From positions 2,542,001 to 2,606,000 of the forward strand of contig NZ_CP033019.1 in the NCBI RefSeq assembly GCF_003667705.1: a DNA stretch of 64,000 nucleotides, read 5' to 3'. Positions 1 through 8,268 of this stretch are shown piece after piece. Both the position numbers and the translations under genes were made by a program. The DNA is from Janthinobacterium agaricidamnosum. Its GTDB lineage: Bacteria; Pseudomonadota; Gammaproteobacteria; Burkholderiales; Burkholderiaceae_D. Within the stretch, counting starts at the first letter, position 1. Each line of letters opens with the position of its first letter. Below the pieces are notes generated by a model that saw nothing but the letters and a program-made list of their open reading frames with translations, did no database searches and was not told where the DNA came from.

Positions 1-26
1 ATGGAAATATCCAAGGCTGAAGCGGC

Positions 27-857
27 ATGCGTATAGAAGATCGGAACAATGTCCGCGTAAGCGAACGCAGCGGTGCATCGCAGGCGGGCGCGGCAGCCAC
101 AATGGTGTTCATGCACGGTTTTGGCTGCGACCAGACCATGTGGCGCTATCTGGAGCCGCTGTTCCGTCCCCGCTACCGCACCGTGCTGTTCGACCTGGTC
201 GGCAGCGGCGCTTCGGATTTGGGTGCCTATGATTTTGATCGCTATGCGCGGCTTGACGCGCATGGCGCCGATCTGCGCCAGGTCATCCATGCCGTCGGCG
301 GCGGCCCCGTCATTTGCGTGGGCCATTCCGTCAGCGCCATGAGCGCCTTGCTGGCCAGTATCGCCGAGCCGGACCTGTTCGCCGCGCAAGTCATGCTGGC
401 GCCGTCGCCGTGCTATGTCGACGATGCGGCGGCGGGCTATCGGGGCGGCTTCAGCCGTGCCGATATCGACGACTTGCTCGATGCCATGGACAGCAATTAC
501 CTGGGCTGGTCCGCCGGCATGGCGCCGGCCATCATGGGCGCACCCGGCCAGCCGGCGCTGGGCGAGGACCTGGCAAGCAGCTTTTGCCGCACCGATCCCG
601 CCATCGCCCGGCATTTCGCGCAAGCGACGTTTTTGTCCGATCACCGCGCCATCTTGCCGCACAACCGCACGCCGGCCCTGATCGTGCAATGCAGCGACGA
701 TTTCATCGCGCCGCTGCCCGTGGGCGAGTATTTGCGCGAGATGCTGCCGCACAGCAGCCTGCACGTGGTCGAGAATGCGGGCCATTGCCCGCACATGAGC
801 GTGCCCGATGCCAGCTACCGCGCCATCCGCCACTTTCTCGACGGCCTGCACCTGTAA
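27..857 (+). CDS. rsbQ: RsbQ-like alpha/beta hydrolase
   Basis: A 276-residue alpha/beta hydrolase resembling Bacillus RsbQ along its whole length, including the segments GFGCDQ near residue 31, the nucleophile motif GHSVS (Ser101), QCSDD (Asp224/225) and GHCPHMS (His253). The spacing of Ser, Asp and His matches the RsbQ triad, so the enzyme is probably catalytically intact. RsbQ-type proteins, related to plant D14/KAI2 receptors, are thought to process or sense a small hydrophobic signal and pass it to a PAS-domain partner. The stop codon overlaps the start of the downstream PAS-kinase (TAATG), so the two are almost certainly made together. No signal peptide; cytoplasmic. The symbol is by homology only, because no sigma-B system is visible here. 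The chosen ATG is preceded by an AAGG-like ribosome site. Confidence 0.9.
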   Translation: MRIEDRNNVRVSERSGASQAGAAATMVFMHGFGCDQTMWRYLEPLFRPRYRTVLFDLVGSGASDLGAYDFDRYARLDAHGADLRQVIHAVGGGPVICVGHSVSAMSALLASIAEPDLFAAQVMLAPSPCYVDDAAAGYRGGFSRADIDDLLDAMDSNYLGWSAGMAPAIMGAPGQPALGEDLASSFCRTDPAIARHFAQATFLSDHRAILPHNRTPALIVQCSDDFIAPLPVGEYLREMLPHSSLHVVENAGHCPHMSVPDASYRAIRHFLDGLHL

Positions 858-2404
858 TGCGGGACGCGATGCCTTCCTTGCCTGATACCAGTACCTTGTT
901 CCAGCACGCGGCCTGCGGCTTGCTGCTGTGCACGGCCGACGGCACCATCGTGCAGGCGAACGCCACTTTTTGCGGCTGGCTCGGTTATGGCGCCGGGGAA
1001 TTGCTCGGGAGAAAGAAACTGCAGGACTTGCTGACCATCGGCGGGCGCGTGTTCCACCAGACGCACTGGCTGCCGCTGATGCAGGTGCAGGGCAGCGTGT
1101 CGGAAATCCTGCTCGACATGCGCCAGCGCCATGGGCAATCCATCCCCATGCTGTTCAATGCCGTGCGGCGCGTGCACGAGGGCGTGCGTTATGACGAGAT
1201 CGCCGTCTTCGTCGCCAGCGACCGCCGCAAATACGAGCAGCAGCTGCAGCTGGCGCGCAAGGAAGCAGGCGAGCTCAACGACCAGCTGGCGGCCGCCGAC
1301 CGGCGCAAGGACGAGTTCCTGGCGACCCTGGCGCACGAGTTGCGCAATCCGCTGGCGCCGATCCGCAACGTGCTGGAAGTGCTGCGCCTGGCGCAGCTGG
1401 ACGACCCGCAGCTGCGCTGGGCCCGCGACGTGCTGGGACGGCAGGTGGGGCACATGACGCACCTGGTCGACGATCTGATGGAAGTGTCACGCATCACGCG
1501 GGGGCGCCTGGAATTGCGCCGCGCCAGCGTGGAGCTGGCGCCCGTGGTGGAAGCGGCTCTGCACAGCGTGGCGGAGCTGGCGGCGCAGTCGGGCCACAAG
1601 GTGCACGTGGAGCAATGGCCGCAGCCGATCTGGCTCGACGCCGACGCCACGCGCCTGGGGCAGATGATCGCCAACCTGCTGACCAATGCCGTCAAGTACA
1701 CGCCCGCCAACGGCGTCATCTGGCTGGAAGTGGCTTGCACGGAAAACGACGTGCACATTACCGTGCGCGATTCGGGCATCGGCATTGCGCCCAAGCACCT
1801 GGACACCGTCTTCGACATGTTTTCGCAGCTGGAGCCGGCCCTGTCGCGCGCGCAGGGCGGCCTGGGCATTGGCCTGTCGCTCGTGCGGGGCCTGGCCGAA
1901 TTGCATGGCGGCAGCATCAGCGCCCGCAGCGATGGCGTGGGGCAGGGCAGCACGTTCGAACTGCGCCTGCCGCTGCCCGCCGTGCCCCTGCAGGCGCCGC
2001 CCGAGCCCAACCGACGCTTGCTGGCCGGCACGCGCGAGGGCAAGGTGCTGGTCATCGACGACAGCGCCGACGCGGCCGAAAGCCTGGCGCTGGCGCTCGA
2101 CATCCTCGGTTATGAGGTGCGCACGGCCTACGATGGCGCGGCCGGCATGGCGGCCGCGCAAGCTTTTATGCCGCGCGTGATCCTGCTCGACATCGGCTTG
2201 CCGGAAATGAACGGCTACGACGTGGCGCGGCTGCTGCGCAGCGAGCCCTGCGGTCAGAACGCCATCCTCGTGGCCGTCACGGGCTGGGGCCAGGACAAGG
2301 ATCGCCAGATGGCGTCCGACGCGGGCTTCGATCTGCACCTGACCAAGCCTGTGGATTTTTATGAGCTTGATGCGGTGCTGCAAAAGATGCTGCAGGCGCA
2401 GTGA
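857..2404 (+). CDS. PAS domain hybrid histidine kinase with C-terminal receiver
   Basis: A 515-residue cytoplasmic sensor kinase. An N-terminal PAS domain (about 12-120) has the pattern seen in RsbP/RsbU-type PAS domains (GGRVFHQTH near 63-70). It is followed by a short coiled coil (about 122-150), a HisKA domain with the phospho-acceptor in LAHELRNPL (His160), an HATPase_c domain (N box NLLTNAVKY, G boxes DSGIGI and GLGIGL, about 262-372) and a receiver domain (about 395-512) with IDDS and phospho-acceptor Asp445 in LLDIGLPE. There are no membrane segments. The start at 857 overlaps the hydrolase stop; longer reading in the same frame would run back through that gene and is not credible. In Bacillus the RsbQ partner is a PAS-PP2C phosphatase, so here the output appears to be replaced by phosphorelay. 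No output regulator lies next to it. Confidence 0.92.
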   Translation: MRDAMPSLPDTSTLFQHAACGLLLCTADGTIVQANATFCGWLGYGAGELLGRKKLQDLLTIGGRVFHQTHWLPLMQVQGSVSEILLDMRQRHGQSIPMLFNAVRRVHEGVRYDEIAVFVASDRRKYEQQLQLARKEAGELNDQLAAADRRKDEFLATLAHELRNPLAPIRNVLEVLRLAQLDDPQLRWARDVLGRQVGHMTHLVDDLMEVSRITRGRLELRRASVELAPVVEAALHSVAELAAQSGHKVHVEQWPQPIWLDADATRLGQMIANLLTNAVKYTPANGVIWLEVACTENDVHITVRDSGIGIAPKHLDTVFDMFSQLEPALSRAQGGLGIGLSLVRGLAELHGGSISARSDGVGQGSTFELRLPLPAVPLQAPPEPNRRLLAGTREGKVLVIDDSADAAESLALALDILGYEVRTAYDGAAGMAAAQAFMPRVILLDIGLPEMNGYDVARLLRSEPCGQNAILVAVTGWGQDKDRQMASDAGFDLHLTKPVDFYELDAVLQKMLQAQ

Positions 2405-2411
2405 GCGATAT

Positions 2412-3365
2412 ATGCCGTATCAACAATCATCGCGCAGCGTGATCCAGGAAGAATGGCATCTGCCTGACTTGCTGGATGGCGCCCGCGCGCTGCACGATGC
2501 CTTGCTCGATTATGCAGGTGATGGCGTGTATGCCGACCTGCTCCTTCCCTGGTTGCGCGACAATCCGCAGGTACTGGGCTGGCTGCGTTCATTTGCGCAA
2601 AGGCAAGGAAATCCTGTTCCGCCGGCAAGCAAAGAGGAATTGTGGGTACTCCACGCGTTCAGCCGCATAGGCCAGCTGCTGGTCTTGCCCTTGCAACAGG
2701 GGCGCGGCAATGGCGAAGGCTGGGCCGGACCACCGCTGTCGCTCGCCGAGTATGAGGCTTTCGTCGAGGCGCTGGGCATGACGGTGCTGCGGCCGGCACA
2801 ATTTTCGCCTTTTTATCACGAGATAGTCGAGCTGCAGCCCGCTGGGTCTGCACATGCGCGCGCCGCGATCTTGGCGTGGAGATGGCCGTGCGTGATGCTC
2901 GGCAACATGCTGTTTTCGCGTGGCGGCGTCGATGTCTGCGCTGGCAAGACAATTTTCAAGCCCGGCATCGCCGACGCATCGACGCTGTACTGGGCTGACC
3001 GCCGCAAGGGACGCCCTGTCAACGACCTGTCGCATGGATGGGGCAGCAATTCGCAATGGCGCACGTCATTCCGCCGCGACTATGTCGTCGGCGATACGCG
3101 ACTTTACAATGTGGATGGCAAGTATGATCTGGCCACGAAAGGGGCCGATACGGCAGATGACGGCCGGTTTCCGGTGCTGACCCTGGCGGAAAGAATTGAG
3201 CTGCTGACGCAGCGATGCCTGGTCAGCAGCACGAAGGCCCATGATGAGCTGTGGCCCTATGACGACTGCTGGCGCGATTCGGCAGACAACGGCGGCGTGC
3301 GGGAGCGGTGGCCGCGCTGGCTGTCAGCCTTGCTCGGCAGCGGCAGGCGGGGAACAAATGCGTGA
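2412..3365 (+). CDS. Hypothetical protein, 317 aa
   Basis: I do not recognise this family. The 317-residue product is soluble, without signal peptide or clear membrane helix, and rich in Trp and aromatic residues. Conserved-looking blocks include SHGWGSNSQW near residue 215, FRRDYVVGD just after it, and HDELWPYDD near 280. It starts 8 bases after the kinase stop, with only a weak GAGCG ribosome site, and is followed by two more small unrecognised genes on the same strand. Whether it belongs to the sensor operon is unclear. Coding status is supported by length and GC-rich third positions. It could be an immunity-type or housekeeping orphan; I assign no function. Confidence 0.75.
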   Translation: MPYQQSSRSVIQEEWHLPDLLDGARALHDALLDYAGDGVYADLLLPWLRDNPQVLGWLRSFAQRQGNPVPPASKEELWVLHAFSRIGQLLVLPLQQGRGNGEGWAGPPLSLAEYEAFVEALGMTVLRPAQFSPFYHEIVELQPAGSAHARAAILAWRWPCVMLGNMLFSRGGVDVCAGKTIFKPGIADASTLYWADRRKGRPVNDLSHGWGSNSQWRTSFRRDYVVGDTRLYNVDGKYDLATKGADTADDGRFPVLTLAERIELLTQRCLVSSTKAHDELWPYDDCWRDSADNGGVRERWPRWLSALLGSGRRGTNA

Positions 3366-3437
3366 AACCGCGATACGGGATGCAAGCGAAGCGCCCCCGG
3401 TGTCGGCATGGCAATCACCGGTATTGAATGGAAAAAC

Positions 3438-3959
3438 ATGGAACAACTGACAGAATTGGAAATCGCCTTTTTTCAACTGCGCATGGGTTTTGGCCCGGCG
3501 GACCGCTGTGTCGACTGGGCCGTGGAGCGTTTGCGCCTGGACCAGGAAGGCGACGATCTGGACGTCGTGCTGCTGGCCAGCGCCCGGGGCCGCGATGAGG
3601 TGCTGCCCCTGGGCGAGGCCATCATCGAGCGCTACCGGGGTGTGCAGTGTCTCAGTGACCAGTTTCTGGCGGGAAAATTCATCGTCGAATTGCGCGCCGC
3701 TTATCTGGCGGGCAGGGAAAGCGTGTCGTCGCTCGACGCCATCCTGACACGCCTGTACCCGGCGCTTCGCTATCCCGACTGGCTGGTCATGCTGAGCCGC
3801 AATTGCGAGTATGCGACGGACGTACCCGATTTCGAGCAGCCGTTCGAGGATGAATTCCGCTACATCGCCAGCCTGTGGGCGCAGGCGGAGAGCCTGGCCG
3901 CGTTCGAGGGCGAATACAGCCGCGCGACGTCGGACCGGCATGATGTGGGCTATGCTTGA
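3438..3959 (+). CDS. Hypothetical protein, 173 aa
   Basis: An unrecognised acidic soluble protein (many Glu/Asp, e.g. DQEGDDLD and EQPFEDEF) with predicted helical content and no signal or membrane segment. An in-frame ATG at 3408 would add ten residues, but the ATG at 3438 has a GGA-containing purine stretch just upstream, so I prefer it. It lies 72 bases after the preceding hypothetical gene and 21 bases before the next. Small acidic orphans in such runs are often immunity or adaptor proteins, but nothing in the sequence establishes that. Confidence 0.65.
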   Translation: MEQLTELEIAFFQLRMGFGPADRCVDWAVERLRLDQEGDDLDVVLLASARGRDEVLPLGEAIIERYRGVQCLSDQFLAGKFIVELRAAYLAGRESVSSLDAILTRLYPALRYPDWLVMLSRNCEYATDVPDFEQPFEDEFRYIASLWAQAESLAAFEGEYSRATSDRHDVGYA

Positions 3960-3980
3960 GAGGGGGCATCTGACTGTACT

Positions 3981-4385
3981 ATGAAAAAAATCGATATTTT
4001 TGCCTGTTCCGAAGCCGAGATGCGCGCATGTGCCAGCTGGCAGGATGCCTTCGATTCTTTCCCCGTCACCGGCATCACTTTGCCCGGCGAACTGGATTTT
4101 GTGTCGCTGGGGCAATTGCTGACGTTCTCGACGGCTCCTGCCATCCGGCATGTGCCTTTTCCGGGCCGCGAGCTGTACATGTTCAGCGCTGCGATTGCGC
4201 AGGCGTTCGAGCGGATGGCGGCCGACGATCTGGCCGATATCGCGGCGGCATGGGCGCAGACCGCGCCATGGGCCGGGCTGGAGGTCAATCCCGTCGATCT
4301 GGCAGGATTCCTGATGGAGTTGAAAGCGAACTGGCATCGATCCGCCACACCGGATAAAGCCTTGTTCCTGTGGCTGGACGCCTGA
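3981..4385 (+). CDS. Hypothetical protein, 134 aa
   Basis: An unrecognised soluble protein of 134 residues, starting MKKIDIFACSEAEM and ending FLWLDA. It is rich in Ala and Trp in its C-terminal half (AAAWAQTAPWAGLEV) and has no signal peptide. It closes a run of three uncharacterised same-strand genes. A purine-rich GAGGGGG lies 14-20 bases upstream of the ATG, a little far for a standard ribosome site. Confidence 0.65.
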   Translation: MKKIDIFACSEAEMRACASWQDAFDSFPVTGITLPGELDFVSLGQLLTFSTAPAIRHVPFPGRELYMFSAAIAQAFERMAADDLADIAAAWAQTAPWAGLEVNPVDLAGFLMELKANWHRSATPDKALFLWLDA

Positions 4386-4453
4386 TGGGCAGAACATGGC
4401 TGGCGATGGCCGCCGTATAATTTTCGCAACTCATCTTGCGGGGAATAAGGTAC

Positions 4454-5152
4454 ATGCAAAACAAGACGATAGGACTCATCGGCGGCATCGGCTGGGCTTC
4501 CACCCTGGAATATTACCGCCTGCTTAATGAAATGCTGGTGGCGCGCCTCGGCCCCGCGCATAGCGCGCGCATCATGCTGGTCAGCATCGACCAGGCCGAT
4601 TTCGTCGCGCACGCGGCGCAGCCCGATTCCCGCGCCATCGAGCAATTCCTCGTCGCTGAAGGGCAACGCCTGCAAGGCATGGGCGCGGATTTCTTCCTGC
4701 TGTGCGCAAACGGCGCCCACCGTTTCGCCCCGGCCGTCGTGCCACGCATCGGCTTGCCTTTTATCAGCATCGTCGAGGAAACGGCGAAGCGGGTGCGGGA
4801 GTCGGGTGTGCGCAAGGTCGGCTTGCTGGGCGTCAAACAGACCATGGCGGGCCGCTTTTATCACGATGCGCTGGAGCAGCAGGGCATCGCGACGGCGACG
4901 CCCGATGCGGCCGACCAGGAAATCCTGCACGACATCATCTACACGGAACTGGTGCAGAATATCTTTACCGATGCGAGCCGGAACATTTTCCTGGAGATCA
5001 TCGAGAAACTGCGGCGGCAAGGCGCGCAGGGCGTGATTTTGGGCTGCACGGAGATTCCGCTGCTGATCCAGCCCGGCGATATCGACTTGCCGCTATTTAA
5101 TACCACAGCCATTCATTGCGAGGCGGCGGTGGCGTTTGCCGTCGAAGACTAG
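4454..5152 (+). CDS. Aspartate/glutamate racemase family protein
   Basis: A 232-residue member of the Asp/Glu racemase superfamily, which interconverts L- and D-amino acids by a two-cysteine, cofactor-free mechanism. The N-terminal loop is IGLIGGIGWAST. The two catalytic cysteines are Cys84 (in LLCANGAH) and the one in LGCTEIPLL near residue 197. The first is usually followed by Asn-Thr; here it is Ala-Asn, so substrate preference may differ from standard aspartate racemases. The ATG at 4454 follows AATAAGG and fits the family start better than the in-frame ATG at 4436. It is apparently a single gene, convergent with the MFS exporter that follows. Substrate cannot be read from sequence. Confidence 0.88.
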   Translation: MQNKTIGLIGGIGWASTLEYYRLLNEMLVARLGPAHSARIMLVSIDQADFVAHAAQPDSRAIEQFLVAEGQRLQGMGADFFLLCANGAHRFAPAVVPRIGLPFISIVEETAKRVRESGVRKVGLLGVKQTMAGRFYHDALEQQGIATATPDAADQEILHDIIYTELVQNIFTDASRNIFLEIIEKLRRQGAQGVILGCTEIPLLIQPGDIDLPLFNTTAIHCEAAVAFAVED

Positions 5153-5203
5153 CCGCTTGCATGTGCGCGGCGCCCGCAGGGGGCTGCCGCTCATTTCACA
5201 CCA

Positions 5204-6421
5204 TCAAGCCGGCTGCACACCGCCCACATTGCGGCTGCGATTTTCCACCAGCACGGAAATGCCGAGCACGACGATGCCGCCGCAGGCCAGCATGGCGCCC
5301 ACCCAGCCCGTCGAGCGCAAGCCCATGCCCATGGCGATGGCGATGCCGCCGGCCCAGGCGCCCAGGGCGTTGGCGATGTTGAAGGCGGAATGGTTGAGGG
5401 CGGCGGCCACGGTTTGCGCGTCGCCGGCCACGTCCATCAGGCGCGTCTGCACGGCCGGGGCGACGGCGATGCCGGCGCCGATGGCGAACAGGTTGATCGC
5501 CGTCAGCCAGACATTGCTGCTGGTATAAGTAAACGCGGCCAGGGCGGCCACGTTCCACAGCAGCACGCCGAAGATCGTCCACAGGCGTGAGCGGTCGGCC
5601 AGCCAGCCGCCGATCAGGTTACCCACCGTCATGCCCACGCCGATGATGGCCAGCAGGATCGAGATGACGAGGGGCGAGACTTTCGTGATTTCCAGCAAGG
5701 TTGGCGTAATAAACGTGTAGACGGCGAACATGCCGCCGAAGCCGATGGCCACCATCAGCAGGGTCAGCCACACTTGCAGGCGGCGGAACACGCCCAGTTC
5801 GCGGCGCGGGCTGGAATCGCCGGCGGCGACCATCGGCACGAAGATGCGCACCATCAGCATGGTCAGCAAACCCAGCGCGGCGACCAGCAAAAAGGCCGAG
5901 CGCCAGCCCAGGGTCTGGCCGATATAGGTGGCCAGCGGCACGCCGAAGATATTTGCGACCGTGAGGCCCATCAGCACGCGGGCAACGGCCTGGCCGCGCC
6001 GGTCCGGTTCGGCCAGCGCGGCCGCCACCAAGGCTGCCACGCCGAAATACGCGCCATGCGGGATGCCGGCGACGAAGCGGGCGACGACCAGCAAGCCGTA
6101 GTTGGGGGCGATGGCGCTGAGCAGGTTGCCGCCGGCGAACATCAGCATCAAACAGATCAGCATCAGCCGGCGCGGCATGCGCGCCAGGAAGATCGTGATC
6201 AGGGGCGCGCCGATGACCACGCCCAGCGCGTAGGCGCTGATCATGTGGCTCATCTGGGGCAATGTCGTGCCCAGGTCGTCGGCCACCACGGGCAGGATGC
6301 TCATGGAGGCGAATTCGCCCGTGCCGATGGCGAGGCCGCCGATGGCCAGGGCCAGGTCGGCATAGCCAGCGCCAAAAGGCGCGGTGACGCGCGGAATCAA
6401 TGGGTCTACGGAGGCGTGCAT
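5204..6421 (-). CDS. MFS transporter, DHA1 family (AraJ/YdhP-like)
   Basis: A 405-residue polytopic membrane protein with about twelve hydrophobic helices and the loop-2/3 motif region following FLARMPRR. The TGEFASMSILP segment in helix 1 is typical of the arabinose-efflux/YdhP branch of drug:H+ antiporters. It is likely an exporter of small hydrophilic compounds or drugs in the inner membrane. It is the last of three minus-strand genes after the aldo/keto reductase and SRPBCC genes, but a 291-base gap separates it from the SRPBCC gene, so it probably has its own promoter. Substrate unknown. Confidence 0.9.
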   Translation of the reverse strand: MHASVDPLIPRVTAPFGAGYADLALAIGGLAIGTGEFASMSILPVVADDLGTTLPQMSHMISAYALGVVIGAPLITIFLARMPRRLMLICLMLMFAGGNLLSAIAPNYGLLVVARFVAGIPHGAYFGVAALVAAALAEPDRRGQAVARVLMGLTVANIFGVPLATYIGQTLGWRSAFLLVAALGLLTMLMVRIFVPMVAAGDSSPRRELGVFRRLQVWLTLLMVAIGFGGMFAVYTFITPTLLEITKVSPLVISILLAIIGVGMTVGNLIGGWLADRSRLWTIFGVLLWNVAALAAFTYTSSNVWLTAINLFAIGAGIAVAPAVQTRLMDVAGDAQTVAAALNHSAFNIANALGAWAGGIAIAMGMGLRSTGWVGAMLACGGIVVLGISVLVENRSRNVGGVQPA

Positions 6422-6712
6422 GTTCTTGTTGTTTGGGTAAAGAATGACAGGGTGGAGAGGGCGCGCTGTGGCCCGGCCGGAAGTGGCAATGCGCCACCAG
6501 AGTCGACGGCTGGCCGGTATTTTCGGGCTATAACAACTAACAACTGCCCAAGGACAACATTGTAAAAGATTCGGGCAAGCTCTGCTGGGCGGCGGCTAAA
6601 ATCTGCTGCACTGCACACAACAGCGATGGCGCTTGTTGTTAACGATAACACGGAATGCGCGCGATTCCGCCACAGGGCAGGCGAAGAAAACCTGGCTGTG
6701 GCGGAAATGGTC
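6422..6712. promoter_or_regulatory. 291-bp spacer with a candidate minus-strand promoter
   Basis: No gene is visible here. On the minus strand, about 100-130 bases upstream of the MFS start, TTGTCC and TTATAG are spaced 18 bases apart, compatible with a sigma-70 promoter for the exporter. Nothing else stands out. Confidence 0.35.
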
Positions 6713-7129
6713 TTACTTCGCCAACGTTTGCTGCAGCGCTTCCAGTCCCGCCACGTAGATCCCGTGGAACAAGTCGGTTACTTCCTGCTCGCTCGCGCCC
6801 ACGGGCGTGAAGCGGCCCGACCAGGTGACCCGCGCGCCAGCGCCGCCTGCCAGGGGTTCGACTTGCAGGGTGGACAGATAATCGCTGGCGGGAAACGGCG
6901 CCTGCAGGATGGAATAGCTGTAGCTGCGCGCCGTGTTGTCGTACGCTTCCAGTTGCTCGACGATGACGTCGCCGGCCGGATTGGCCAAGTGGCGGATGCG
7001 GCCCCCGTCGCTCAAGGTGCTGCTGGGAATGTAGGGCAGCCAGTCGGGCAGCGAGTCGAAGCCGCCGATCAGTTGCCAGACCTTTTCCGGTGTGGCGGCG
7101 ATGTCGATGGAGGTGGTGGTATGGGCCAT
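6713..7129 (-). CDS. SRPBCC family (polyketide cyclase/START-like) protein
   Basis: A 138-residue protein of the SRPBCC helix-grip fold, starting MAHTTTSIDI with the diagnostic ATPEKVWQLIGGF segment and ending in a long amphipathic helix (VTDLFHGIYVAGLEALQQTL). Such proteins bind hydrophobic ligands in a deep cavity; many are cyclases or lipid carriers. The in-frame reading can be extended upstream, but the ATG at 7129 follows an AAGGA site and gives the normal family length. It lies 19 bases downstream of the aldo/keto reductase, suggesting one transcript. Ligand unknown. Confidence 0.88.
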   Translation of the reverse strand: MAHTTTSIDIAATPEKVWQLIGGFDSLPDWLPYIPSSTLSDGGRIRHLANPAGDVIVEQLEAYDNTARSYSYSILQAPFPASDYLSTLQVEPLAGGAGARVTWSGRFTPVGASEQEVTDLFHGIYVAGLEALQQTLAK

Positions 7130-7148
7130 GGTGCGTTCCTTGTATCTA

Positions 7149-8165
7149 TTAGTTGGAGCCGGTTGGCAGCGGAGCATGGGCGGCTACCAGCTGTTCGGCG
7201 CGCATGTCGTGCCAGAACGCGGCGGGGATGACGCTGTGCAATGCTTGCTGATCTTCGGCCAGGCGTTCGGGACGGCTGGCGCCGGGGATCACGGCGGCCA
7301 CGGCCGGATTGGCCAAGGAAAATTGCAGGGCGGCTGCCTTCACGCTGACGCCATGGCGCGCGGCAATGGCCTTGATACGTTCCACTTTGGCAATGATGGC
7401 GGGCGAGGCTTTCTGGTATTCGAAGTGCGCGCCGCCGGCCAGGATGCCCGAACTGTAGGGGCCGCCCACGACGATGTCGACGTTCTGGCTTGCCGCGGCC
7501 GGCATCATCCGCTGCAGCGCCCGTTCATGGTCGAGCAGGGTGTAGCGGCCGGCCAGCAGGAAGGCATCGGGCTGCGCTTCGCTTAAATCCAGGGTCAGTT
7601 CCAGCGGTTCCACCTTGTTCACGCCCACGCCCCAGGCCTTGATGACGCCTTCTTCGCGCAAGCGGGTCAGCACGCGGAAGGCGCCCGTGCGGGCAATCTC
7701 GAATTGCGCCAGCCAGTTGTCGCCATGGAAGTCTTGCGCAATGTCATGCACCCAGACGATGTCGAGGCGGTCCGTGTCCAGGCGCTTGAGGCTGTCTTCG
7801 ATCGAGCGCAGGGTGGCGTCGGCCGAATAGTCGTCGACGATTTTGTTCTTGCGGCCGAATTCGAACAAGCCGCCTTTTTCGCCCAGTTCGCGGGCAGCCG
7901 GGTCTTCCAGTTCGTCGAGGATGAGGCGGCCGACCTTGGTGCTGAGCACGTAATCGTCGCGGCGGCGCTGCTTCAGGGCGGCGCCCAGGCGCAGCTCGGC
8001 CAGGCCGGCGCCGTAGAACGGGGCCGTATCGAAATAGCGGATGCCTGATTCCCAGGCGGCGTCAACGGTGGCCAGCGCTTCTGCCTCGGGAATGTTGCGG
8101 AACATATTGCCCAGCGGCGCCGTGCCGAAACCGAGTTTGCCTGTCAGTAAGTGTTTGATCGTCAT
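7149..8165 (-). CDS. Aldo/keto reductase
   Basis: A 338-residue NAD(P)H-dependent oxidoreductase of the AKR superfamily (TIM barrel). The catalytic tetrad is visible: Asp46 and Tyr51 in YFDTAPFYG, Lys77 in STKVG and His140 in WVHDI. The sequence most resembles the D-threo-aldose 1-dehydrogenase/pyridoxal-dehydrogenase branch. It is the first gene of a minus-strand unit with the SRPBCC gene, and is divergent from a LysR regulator across 103 bases. That arrangement implies LysR control, probably by an aldehyde or sugar-like inducer. Confidence 0.9.
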   Translation of the reverse strand: MTIKHLLTGKLGFGTAPLGNMFRNIPEAEALATVDAAWESGIRYFDTAPFYGAGLAELRLGAALKQRRRDDYVLSTKVGRLILDELEDPAARELGEKGGLFEFGRKNKIVDDYSADATLRSIEDSLKRLDTDRLDIVWVHDIAQDFHGDNWLAQFEIARTGAFRVLTRLREEGVIKAWGVGVNKVEPLELTLDLSEAQPDAFLLAGRYTLLDHERALQRMMPAAASQNVDIVVGGPYSSGILAGGAHFEYQKASPAIIAKVERIKAIAARHGVSVKAAALQFSLANPAVAAVIPGASRPERLAEDQQALHSVIPAAFWHDMRAEQLVAAHAPLPTGSN

Positions 8166-8268
8166 GGTGTTTTTCCTTCAATGAGTGAGTCAATGGAGAC
8201 AGAATAGCTGGACAAGTTAAGCCTGTCCAAGACATAATTGGCGCAACTTGAGTCCTGAAAGGTCTGAC

